A stretch of DNA of 62,252 nucleotides, from contig NZ_JAGMUJ010000108.1 in the NCBI RefSeq assembly GCF_019049255.1, forward strand, positions 1-62,252, given 5' to 3'. The position numbers and the translations under genes were made by a program. This DNA comes from Streptomyces sp. AC558_RSS880 (GTDB lineage Bacteria > Actinomycetota > Actinomycetes > Streptomycetales > Streptomycetaceae). Below, in pieces: positions 25,147-33,026 of this stretch; position 1 is the stretch's first letter; every line of letters starts with the position of its first letter. The notes beneath the pieces are model-generated. The model saw only the letters and a program-made list of their open reading frames with translations, was not told the DNA's origin and did no database searches.

Positions 25147-26580
25147 TCAGGCGCGGGTCCAGCGTTGGTTGTTGCCGTTCGAGCAGGAGTAGAGCTGGAT
25201 CAGGGTGCCGTTGGCGGTGCCGCCTCCGACGGCGTCGAGGCAGAGGCCGGACTGGACGCCGACGATGGATCCGTCGGTGTTGAGGCGCCACTTCTGGTTG
25301 TCGCCGCCCCAGCAGCTGTAGATCTGGACCTTGGCGCCGTTGCCGGTGCCGGCGGCGTCCAGGCACTTGTTGCCGTAGACCCTGAGCTCACCGGCGTCGG
25401 TGTACGTCCACTGCTGGTTGGTGTCGTTGTGGCAGTCCCACAGCTGGAGCTGGGTGCCGTCGGTGGTGCTGGCGTTGGGCACGTCCAGGCAGCGGCCCGA
25501 ACCGACGCCCTTGATCGTGTTGCCGTCCGCGGGGGGCTCCGAAGTGTCGCCGCCGTTGAGAGCGTTGAGGACGGCGGTGTACGCGGGCTTCTTGCTGCCG
25601 TCGTTGTTGAACAGCAGCGGCGTGTCCCCCGATCGCCAGGAGTCGCTGTCGCGCACACCCCAGACGGTGACGCCGAGGCAGCGGGAGACGGCCAGGCAGT
25701 CGTTGACCACGTTGGCGTAGGTCGTGGACGAGGCGCCCTGGATGTCGAGTTCGGTGACGGCCACGTCGACGCCGAGGGCGGCGAAGTTCTGCAGGGTGGT
25801 GCGGAAGTTGCTGTTGTAAGGGCTGCCGCTGTTGAAGTGCGACTGGAAGCCGACGCAGTCGATCGGCACACCGCGCTGCTTGAAGTCCCGCACCATGTTG
25901 TACATGGCCTGGGTCTTGGCCCAGGTCCAGTTCTCGACGTTGTAGTCGTTGTAGCAGAGCTTGGCGGACGGGTCGGCGGCGCGCGCGGCGCGGAAGGCGA
26001 CCTCGATCCAGTCGTTGCCGGTGCGCTGCAGGTTGGAGTCGCGCCGGGCCCCCGAACTGCCGTCGGCGAAGGCCTCGTTCACGACGTCCCACTGCGCGAT
26101 CTTGCCCTTGTAGTGGCTCATCACGCCGTTGATGTGGTCGATCATCGCCTGGCGCAGCTGGCTGCCGCTGAGGCTCTGCATCCAGCCGGGCTGCTGGGAG
26201 TGCCAGGCCAGGGTGTGGCCGCGCACCTCCTTGCCGTTCTGCACCGCCCAGTTGTAGACGCGGTCGGCGGCGCTGAAGTTGAACTGACCCCGCTGCGGTT
26301 CGGTGGCGTCGATCTTCATCTCGTTCTCGGCCGTCACCGAGTTGAACTCACGGTTCGCGATCGACGCGTACGTCGAGTCGCTCAGCCTGCTCCCGGCGAT
26401 GGCGACGCCGAAGTAGCGGCCGCTCTGCGCCGCCGCGGCGCCGAGCGTGCTCTCGGCGGCTTGAGCGGGCGGCGGCGCGACCAGTGCGGCGACCGTACCG
26501 AGGACGCCGGCGACCAGCGCCAGCAGCAGAACGCGGATCTTCCGCCGGACACCGGGTCCGGGAAGGGCATGAGAGCCCAT
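25147..26580 (-). CDS. xlnA: Secreted endo-1,4-beta-xylanase, GH10 with CBM13
   Basis: A 477-aa secreted xylanase with the same length and near-identical segments as S. lividans xylanase A as I remember it. The signal peptide (residues 1-41, ending APPPAQA) carries two Arg (VRRKIRVLL). The GH10 catalytic domain (about 42-340) contains WDVVNEAF with the acid/base Glu and VTELDIQG with the nucleophile Glu. A Gly/Ser/Pro linker leads to a ricin-type CBM13 (about 355-477) with three QxW-type repeats (NQQWTY, NQKWRL, NQRWTR). It cleaves the xylan backbone outside the cell. It is divergent from abfB, with CGAAACTTTCG operators between them. Confidence 0.95.
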   Translation of the reverse strand: MGSHALPGPGVRRKIRVLLLALVAGVLGTVAALVAPPPAQAAESTLGAAAAQSGRYFGVAIAGSRLSDSTYASIANREFNSVTAENEMKIDATEPQRGQFNFSAADRVYNWAVQNGKEVRGHTLAWHSQQPGWMQSLSGSQLRQAMIDHINGVMSHYKGKIAQWDVVNEAFADGSSGARRDSNLQRTGNDWIEVAFRAARAADPSAKLCYNDYNVENWTWAKTQAMYNMVRDFKQRGVPIDCVGFQSHFNSGSPYNSNFRTTLQNFAALGVDVAVTELDIQGASSTTYANVVNDCLAVSRCLGVTVWGVRDSDSWRSGDTPLLFNNDGSKKPAYTAVLNALNGGDTSEPPADGNTIKGVGSGRCLDVPNASTTDGTQLQLWDCHNDTNQQWTYTDAGELRVYGNKCLDAAGTGNGAKVQIYSCWGGDNQKWRLNTDGSIVGVQSGLCLDAVGGGTANGTLIQLYSCSNGNNQRWTRA

Positions 26581-27020
26581 TGCTGTGCCTCCGAGGTAGG
26601 TAATGACGGGATCACCGGACACCGCGGTCATGGGGCCCGGGAGGATCTCAACCGGCATGGACGGGCCCGGTCGGCCGCCGAGTGACGTACGCCGGGCGGC
26701 AGCGGTCTTTCGACGCAGACACGGGGTACTCCATCGCGGCTCAGCCGGGAGGCCGTCACGTGGCGTCGCACACCTCTCCTACCGCACGGAGGGTCGGGAC
26801 GCGTCGGTGCGAGCCTCACCGGGACGAAAAACGGGGTGGCGCAGGTGCTTTGGCGTGCGGATCCGTCGTGCAGCTGTGCGCGGCTCTGCAGTGCGGCACA
26901 GTCTGCCCGGAACCAGCACGGTTCGAAATCTCGTACTGCGGTCGGTTTACCAGACAGGATGATTGAGGGGTTGACGGTGACTCGTCAACCCTCGTGAAGG
27001 AAAAGTTTCCACTTGTGTTT

Positions 27021-27031
27021 CGAAACTTTCG
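27021..27031. promoter_or_regulatory. CGAAACTTTCG operator 1
   Basis: A perfect 11-bp palindrome of the type described upstream of streptomycete xylanase genes, where LacI-family repressors act (CGAA-N3-TTCG core). It lies between the divergent xylanase and arabinofuranosidase genes. Confidence 0.7.
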
Positions 27032-27217
27032 ACACCTGGTCAAGGCGTGCGAATCCCTGAGCCGGCGAGCCATACCGCGAACCACCTGGGGATTTCTGGT
27101 CGACACAAGGGCTTGTCACACCCGGAGGGAGAAAATGCTTGCGGACATATCGGCGACAGGCCTTGACCGGAAGGCCCCGCCTTCCTAGCTTGTGGCGTCA
27201 CAGAGCCGAGATCACTT

Positions 27218-27228
27218 CGAAACTTTCG
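27218..27228. promoter_or_regulatory. CGAAACTTTCG operator 2
   Basis: A second perfect copy of the same palindrome, 197 bp from the first and 77 bp before the abfB start. Two copies would permit cooperative or looped repression by one xylan-responsive regulator. Confidence 0.7.
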
Positions 27229-27304
27229 TATCCCCTGCCCCGGCGCGGCTGCCGCTCCGCGGTTCATCGGCGGCACCTCACCCCGCCCCCAAGGAGGCCC
27301 TCTG

Positions 27305-28771
27305 ATGTGGTTTCGCCACCCGTCCCCGGTCCGTCCAAGACGCTTACTCGGCGTCCTCGCGCCCTTGCTGCTGGTGGCCGCCTTCCTCGGCGCCCAGCCC
27401 GCCGAGGCCGCGACCGTGGACACCAACGCCTCGTACGTACTGGTCAACCGCAACAGCGGCAAAGCCCTGGACGTCTACAACATGGCGACCGGCGACGGCG
27501 CCCGCATCACCCAGTGGACCAGGAACGACCAGAACCAGCAGCAGTGGCAGTTCGTCGCTTCCGGGGACGGCTACTACCGCCTCAAGTCCCGCCACTCGGG
27601 CAAGGTGCTGGACGTCTACAACTGGTCCACCGCGAACGGCGGTTCGATCGTCCAATGGACCGACCTGAACGCCACCAACCAGCAGTGGCGGCTGGCCGAC
27701 AGCTCGGACGGCTACGTAAGGCTCATCTCGCGCCACAGCAACAAGGCCCTCGAAGTGCAGGGCGCCTCCACCGCCGACAACGCGAACATCGTCCAGTACG
27801 ACGACTGGGGCGGCACCAACCAGCAGTGGCAGCTCGTCAAGGTCGGCTCCGACACCCCCGGCTCGTGTGATCTCCCGTCGAGCTACCGCTGGACGTCGAC
27901 GGGCGCGCTGGCGCAGCCCAAGCAGGGGTGGGTCTCGCTCAAGGACTTCACCGTCGCCCCCTACAACGGCAGACAACTCGTCTACGCCACCACGCACGAC
28001 ACGGGGACGAGGTGGGGTTCGATGAACTTCGGCCTGTTCACCAACTGGTCGGAGATGGGCTCGGCCAGCCAGAACGCGATGTCCAACTCGACCGTCGCAC
28101 CCACGCTCTTCTACTTCGCGCCGAAGAACATCTGGGTGCTCGCCTACCAGTGGGGCGGAACCGCCTTCTCCTACCGGACGTCGAGCGACCCCACCAACCC
28201 GAATGGCTGGTCGTCCGAGCAGGTGCTCTTCTCCGGAAGCATCTCCGGCTCCGGAACGGGACCCATCGACCAGACACTCATCGGTGACGGCACGAACATG
28301 TACCTGTTCTTCGCCGGCGACAACGGCAAGATCTACCGGGCCAGCATGCCGATCGGGAACTTCCCGGGCAGCTTCGGCTCGACCTCGACAGTGATCATGA
28401 GCGATACGACGAACAACCTGTTCGAAGCCCCGCAGGTCTACAAGCTGCAGGGCCAGAACCGCTACCTCATGATCGTCGAGGCCATCGGCTCGCAGGGCCG
28501 CTACTTCCGCTCGTTCACGGCCACCAGTCTGAACGGCTCCTGGACACCCCAGGCCGCGACCGAGAGCAATCCCTTCGCCGGCAAGGCCAACAGTGGCGCC
28601 ACCTGGACCAACGACATCAGTCACGGCGAACTGATCCGTACCAGCCCCGATCAGACCATGACCGTCGATCCCTGCAATCTGCAGTTGCTCTACCAGGGAC
28701 GCAGCCCCAACTCCGGCGGCGACTACGGCCTCCTGCCCTATCGTCCGGGTCTGCTGACCCTGCGGCGCTGA
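27305..28771 (+). CDS. abfB: Secreted alpha-L-arabinofuranosidase, CBM13-GH62
   Basis: A 488-aa secreted enzyme with a signal peptide (residues 1-36, ending PAEAA), an N-terminal CBM13 (about 38-180) with three repeats (NQQQWQF, NQQWRL, NQQWQL) and a GH62 domain (about 190-488). The GH62 part starts CDLPSSYRWTSTGALAQP and contains WVSLKDFTVAPYNG, GPIDQTLIGDG and LFEAPQVYKLQG, positions carrying the catalytic acids of the family. It removes arabinose side chains from arabinoxylan and so complements the divergent xylanase. Architecture matches S. lividans AbfB. The carbohydrate module is N-terminal here but C-terminal in the xylanase. Confidence 0.93.
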   Translation: MWFRHPSPVRPRRLLGVLAPLLLVAAFLGAQPAEAATVDTNASYVLVNRNSGKALDVYNMATGDGARITQWTRNDQNQQQWQFVASGDGYYRLKSRHSGKVLDVYNWSTANGGSIVQWTDLNATNQQWRLADSSDGYVRLISRHSNKALEVQGASTADNANIVQYDDWGGTNQQWQLVKVGSDTPGSCDLPSSYRWTSTGALAQPKQGWVSLKDFTVAPYNGRQLVYATTHDTGTRWGSMNFGLFTNWSEMGSASQNAMSNSTVAPTLFYFAPKNIWVLAYQWGGTAFSYRTSSDPTNPNGWSSEQVLFSGSISGSGTGPIDQTLIGDGTNMYLFFAGDNGKIYRASMPIGNFPGSFGSTSTVIMSDTTNNLFEAPQVYKLQGQNRYLMIVEAIGSQGRYFRSFTATSLNGSWTPQAATESNPFAGKANSGATWTNDISHGELIRTSPDQTMTVDPCNLQLLYQGRSPNSGGDYGLLPYRPGLLTLRR

Positions 28772-28868
28772 CGTCTCTGACGGCGCTGACGGCGCTGACG
28801 GCTCCTGACACCGGCAAGGCCGGCGTTGAGGTCGCGAGTGACGAAGGGGACGGGCCCGGGAAAACGGA

Positions 28869-28929
28869 CGCCGGTCCGGCTCGGAAGCCGCTGCACACCG
28901 TGGAGCGGGGACCAGGAGCCGGACCGGCG
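28869..28929 (+). terminator. Inverted repeat downstream of abfB
   Basis: CGCCGGTCCGGCTC (28869-28882) and GAGCCGGACCGGCG (28916-28929) are perfect 14-bp arms with a 33-nt loop. It may terminate abfB, or be shared with the convergent kdpD transcript. Just upstream, at 28781-28800, the unit CTGACGGCG is tandemly repeated. Confidence 0.45.
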
Positions 28930-29017
28930 ATGACGCGGGCCGCCCCGCCGGGACGGCGGGCGTGATCGTGTACACGCGCCGCACGCGCTGAGCCGGCTTC
29001 CGGTCCGGCTCGGGGTC

Positions 29018-31561
29018 TCAGGGCGCGGCAGCCGCCGACAGGTCCGGCTGCTCCGCCCGCCGCCGCGGTGCCGTCCGTACGGCGAGCACCATGGTCAGGC
29101 CGCCGCCGGGTGTGTCCTCGACGTCGAGCGTGCCGCCGATGGCCTCGGCGAAGCCTCGTGCGACCGCGAGGCCGAGGCCGACGCCGGCACCTCGGGGTGA
29201 GTCGCCGTACCGCTGGAACGGCTCGAAGATCCGGCCCTTGGCCTCGTCCGGGACGCCGGGCCCGCGGTCGACGACCCGTATCTCGACCCGGTCGGCGATG
29301 GCGCTCGCGGCCACCAGCACCTTCTCACCCGGCGGGCTGTACTTGACGGCGTTCTCGACGACGTTGGCGACGGCTCGCTCCAGCAGCCCCCGGTCGACGT
29401 GGACCATGGGCAGCGTCTCGGGGATGTCCAGGTCGACGCTGTCCTCGGGGACCCCGCCCAGTCCCATGGGCACGACTTCGTCGAGGTCGGTCTCGCGGAG
29501 GATGGGGGTGACGGTGCCGGTCTGGAGGCGGGACATGTCCAGCAGGTTGCCGACCAGCTGGTCGAGCCGGTCGGCGCCCTCCTCGATGGCCTCCAGCAGC
29601 TCCGCCCGATCCTCCTCGGACCACTCCACGTCGTCGGAGCGGAGCGAGGACACGGCGGCCTTGATACCGGCGAGCGGAGTGCGCAGGTCGTGGCTGACGG
29701 CGGCGAGCAGCGCGGTCCGTATGCGGTTGCCCTCGGCCAGTTCCTCGGCCCGGCCGGCCTCGCGCCGCAGGCGTTGGCGGTCCAGGACGACTGCGGCCTG
29801 GGCGGCGAACGCGGCCAGCACACGGCGGTCGGCGGCCGGCAGCACCCTGCCGCGCAGGGACAGCGCCATGTGATCACTGACGGGGACGTCGACGTCCGCG
29901 TCCTCGGGGATCCCGGCGGGCCGGGGTCCCACGCTGCCGGCGCAGGTCCAGGGATCCGTCTCGCCGGTCCGCTCCAGCAGCGCCACCGACTCCATGCCGA
30001 AGGTCTCGCGGACCCGCTCCAGGAGCGCCTCCAGCGTGGTTTCGCCGCGCAGGACGTTGCCCGCCAGGAAGGAGAGGATCTCGGACTCCGCGCGCAGCCG
30101 GGCGGCCTGGTGGGTGTGCCGGGCCGCGAGGTCCACCACCGAGGCCACTGCCACGGCCACGCCGACGAAGACCACGAGGGCGACGATGTTCTTCGGGTCG
30201 GTGATCGTCAGGGTGTCCACGGGCGGGGTGAAGAACCAGTTGAGCAGCAGCGAGCCCACCCCTGCGGAGGCCAGCGCCGGGAGGAGCCCGCCCAGCAGGG
30301 CCGCCGCCACCGTCAGGGTCAGGAAGAGCAGCATGTCGTTGGCGAGGCCGACGTCCGCGGCGGCGCCGGTGAGGAGCCAGGTGAGCAGGACGGGACCGAG
30401 CACGCCGACCAGCCAGCCGCTGATCACCCGGGGGCGTCCCAGGCGTGCTCCGCGCGCCACCGGCAGTCCGCGGCCCCTGCCGACCGCGTCGTGGGTGACG
30501 AGGTGGACGTCGAGGTCGGGGCCGGACTCGCGGGCGACCGTGGCGCCGACGCCCGGCCCGAAGGCGTACTGCCAGCTCCTGCGCCGGGAGACGCCGAGGA
30601 CGATCTGGGTGGCGTTCACTCCCCGGGCGAAGTCGAGGAGGGCGGCCGGGATGTCGTCGCCGACGACGTGGTGGAAGGTGCCGCCGAGGTCCTCGACCAG
30701 GGTGCGCTGGACGGCCAGCTCCTTCGGGGACGCGGCGGTGAGGCCGTCGCTGCGGGAGATGTAGACGGCCATGACTTCGCCACCGGCGCCCTTCTCGGCC
30801 AGTCGCGCGGCCCGCCGGATCAGGGTGTGTCCCTCCGGGCCCCCGGTCAGACCGACCACGATCCGCTCCCGGGAGCCCCAGATGGCCGAGACCTGGTGTG
30901 CGCTGCGGTACTCGGTCAGGTACGCGTCGACCCGGTCGGCCACCCACAGCAGGGCGAGTTCGCGCAGCGCGGTGAGGTTGCCGGGGCGGAAGTAGTTGGA
31001 CAGGGCGGCGTCGACCTTGTCGGGCTTGTAGACGTTCCCGTGCGCCATACGGCGACGCAGCGCCTCCGGGGACATGTCGACCAGCTCGATCTGGTCCGCA
31101 CGCCGTACGACCTCGTCGGGGACGGTCTCGCGCTGCCGCACCCCGGTGATCGCCTCGACCACGTCGCCCAGCGACTCCAGGTGCTGGATGTTGACGGTCG
31201 ATATCACGTCGGTGCCGGCGGCGAGCAGTTCCTCGACGTCCTGCCACCGCTTGGTGTTGCGGGAGCCGGGCACGTTGGTGTGGGCCAGCTCGTCGACCAG
31301 GGCGACCGCGGGGGCGCGGCGCAGGACGGCGTCCACGTCCATCTCGGTGAAGGTGCCGCCCCGGTACTCGATCTCCCTGCGCCGCACCTGTTCCAGGCCG
31401 TGCAGCATCACCTCGGTGCGCGGCCGGTCGTGGTGCTCCACGAAGGCGACCACGCAGTCGGTACCACGCTCGATACGGCGGTGCGCCTCCGAGAGCATCG
31501 CGTACGTCTTGCCGACGCCGGGTGCCGCGCCGAGGTAGATCCGCAGTTTGCCGCGTGCCAT
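29018..31561 (-). CDS. kdpD: Sensor histidine kinase KdpD
   Basis: An 847-aa kinase with the full KdpD plan. The N-terminal KdpD domain has Walker A GAAPGVGKTYA (residues 11-21). A universal-stress-like domain follows (about 235-360). Four close membrane helices (about 380-480) and a GAF-like region come next, then the HisKA box SHDLRTPLAG and the HATPase motifs NVVENAVKYSP, DRGPGVPDEAKG and GVGLGLAV. It senses potassium limitation or turgor and phosphorylates KdpE, encoded 12 bases upstream. It is the last gene of the kdp locus. Confidence 0.95.
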   Translation of the reverse strand: MARGKLRIYLGAAPGVGKTYAMLSEAHRRIERGTDCVVAFVEHHDRPRTEVMLHGLEQVRRREIEYRGGTFTEMDVDAVLRRAPAVALVDELAHTNVPGSRNTKRWQDVEELLAAGTDVISTVNIQHLESLGDVVEAITGVRQRETVPDEVVRRADQIELVDMSPEALRRRMAHGNVYKPDKVDAALSNYFRPGNLTALRELALLWVADRVDAYLTEYRSAHQVSAIWGSRERIVVGLTGGPEGHTLIRRAARLAEKGAGGEVMAVYISRSDGLTAASPKELAVQRTLVEDLGGTFHHVVGDDIPAALLDFARGVNATQIVLGVSRRRSWQYAFGPGVGATVARESGPDLDVHLVTHDAVGRGRGLPVARGARLGRPRVISGWLVGVLGPVLLTWLLTGAAADVGLANDMLLFLTLTVAAALLGGLLPALASAGVGSLLLNWFFTPPVDTLTITDPKNIVALVVFVGVAVAVASVVDLAARHTHQAARLRAESEILSFLAGNVLRGETTLEALLERVRETFGMESVALLERTGETDPWTCAGSVGPRPAGIPEDADVDVPVSDHMALSLRGRVLPAADRRVLAAFAAQAAVVLDRQRLRREAGRAEELAEGNRIRTALLAAVSHDLRTPLAGIKAAVSSLRSDDVEWSEEDRAELLEAIEEGADRLDQLVGNLLDMSRLQTGTVTPILRETDLDEVVPMGLGGVPEDSVDLDIPETLPMVHVDRGLLERAVANVVENAVKYSPPGEKVLVAASAIADRVEIRVVDRGPGVPDEAKGRIFEPFQRYGDSPRGAGVGLGLAVARGFAEAIGGTLDVEDTPGGGLTMVLAVRTAPRRRAEQPDLSAAAAP

Positions 31562-31573
31562 GTCGTCCCTCGG

Positions 31574-32257
31574 TCAGCCTTCGAAGCGGTAGCCCATGCC
31601 GGGCTCGGTGATCAGGTAGCGGGGGTGGGAGGGGTCCTTCTCCAGTTTGCGGCGCAGCTGGGCCATGTAGACGCGCAGGTAGGTGCTCTTGTTGCGCTGT
31701 GAGATGCCCCAGACCTCCTGGAGGAGGTGCTTCTGGGTGACGAGTTGGCCCGGATGGGTGACCAGGATCTCCAGCAGGTGCCACTCGGTCGGGGTGAGCC
31801 GCACGTCCCGCCCGCCCCGGACGGCCTTCTTGGTGAGCAGGTCGATGGTGAAGTCGTCCGTCTCGATCAGCGAGGTCTCGGGGGCGAGCGGGATGTCCTC
31901 GGTGCGCCGGACGGCGGCCCGCAGCCGGGCCAGCAGCTCGTCCATGCTGAACGGCTTGGTGATGTAGTCGTCGGCGCCGGCGTCGAGCGCGGACACCTTC
32001 TCGCCGGACGACTGCCGGGCGGACAGGACCAGGATCGGCGCCCGGGTCCAGCCCCGCAGGCCCTTGATGACGTCGACGCCGTCCATGTCGGGCAGGCCGA
32101 GGTCGAGCAGCACCACGTCGGGCTGACGCGCGGCGGCGAGCCGCAGGGCCGTGGCTCCGTCGGGGGCGGCGTCCACGCCGTAGTGACGTGCCTGCAAGTT
32201 GATCACGAGGGCCCGCACGAGCTGCGGGTCGTCCTCCACCACGAGCACCCGGGTCAT
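31574..32257 (-). CDS. kdpE: Response regulator KdpE
   Basis: A 227-aa OmpR-type response regulator. The receiver domain (1-115) has the acidic pair VVEDD, the phosphorylated Asp in VVLLDLGLPDMDG and the conserved Lys in ITKPFS. The winged-helix DNA-binding domain (about 135-227) contains LTPTEWHLLEILVTHPG and the C-terminal TEPGMGYRFEG. It activates kdpFABC when phosphorylated by KdpD. The repeat upstream of the operon at 37099-37148 is a candidate target. The ATG at 32257 begins the receiver domain directly. Confidence 0.95.
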   Translation of the reverse strand: MTRVLVVEDDPQLVRALVINLQARHYGVDAAPDGATALRLAAARQPDVVLLDLGLPDMDGVDVIKGLRGWTRAPILVLSARQSSGEKVSALDAGADDYITKPFSMDELLARLRAAVRRTEDIPLAPETSLIETDDFTIDLLTKKAVRGGRDVRLTPTEWHLLEILVTHPGQLVTQKHLLQEVWGISQRNKSTYLRVYMAQLRRKLEKDPSHPRYLITEPGMGYRFEG

Positions 32258-32387
32258 GGGTGGATCGCCTCTCCAGTCGTACGTCGGGTCGTGCGCGCCG
32301 GTCGGCAAGCCGACTTCATGACTGTGGGAGTCGGCGGGTCCGGCATGTCTCCGGAGCCGCCGACCCCCGTGGGATCGCATGACGTCC

Positions 32388-33020
32388 TCAGCTCCGGGCC
32401 AGGAGTTCCTCGAGGGCGATGTTGAGTTCGAGGACGTTCACCCGGGGCTCACCCATGAAGCCGAGCGTGCGTCCCTCGGTGTGCTCGTCGACGAGCTTTT
32501 GGACCTCGGCGACCGGCAGTCCGTTCCTGTCGGCGACCCGGTGGACCTGGATCTCCGCGTACTCGGGCGAGATGTCCGGGTCCAGGCCGGAGCCGGAGGA
32601 GGTCACCGCGTCAGCGGGCACCTCCGAGGGCTCGACCGTGTGGTCCGCGGTGGAGTTCTCCTCGACGACCTCGGCCTTCGCCTCCTTCACCCACGTGATC
32701 AGCTCGGGGTTGTCGCCGGAACGGTTGGTGGCGCCGGACAGGATCAGCTCGTACTGGGTGTTGACCGAGTTCTCGCCCAGACCGTTGGCAGGCCGAGGCT
32801 GGAAGTGGTCCGCGCTGTAGCCCTGTTGGCCGATCAGCGAAGAGCCGGCCACCTTGCCGTCCGCCTCGATCTCCGAGCCGTTCGCCTTGTCGTTGAAGAG
32901 AGCCTGCGCCACACCTGTGACGGCCAGCGGATAGACGACGCCCGTGAGCAAGGTCAGCACGAGCAGCGCCCGCAGGCCCGCGCCCAGCAACCGCCCGGTG
33001 TTCACAACGGAGTTCTTCAT
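32388..33020 (-). CDS. kdpC: Potassium-transporting ATPase subunit KdpC
   Basis: A 210-aa single-span membrane protein with an N-terminal helix (LLGAGLRALLVLTLLTGVVY) followed by PLAVTGVAQALF and an extracytoplasmic domain with SSLIGQQ and FQPRPANGLG. These are standard KdpC motifs. KdpC stabilises the KdpFABC complex. It lies six bases after kdpB and 130 bases before kdpE. Confidence 0.94.
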   Translation of the reverse strand: MKNSVVNTGRLLGAGLRALLVLTLLTGVVYPLAVTGVAQALFNDKANGSEIEADGKVAGSSLIGQQGYSADHFQPRPANGLGENSVNTQYELILSGATNRSGDNPELITWVKEAKAEVVEENSTADHTVEPSEVPADAVTSSGSGLDPDISPEYAEIQVHRVADRNGLPVAEVQKLVDEHTEGRTLGFMGEPRVNVLELNIALEELLARS

Positions 33021-33026
33021 GGTCCT

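Larger units (their letters stand above)
26581..27304. other. Divergent xlnA-abfB regulatory region
   Basis: This 724-bp gap holds no supported gene. It carries two perfect CGAAACTTTCG sites close to abfB, plus the partial dyad GGAAAAGTTTCC at 26999-27010. A GGAGG-like site (AAGGAGG) precedes the abfB ATG. Confidence 0.6.
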
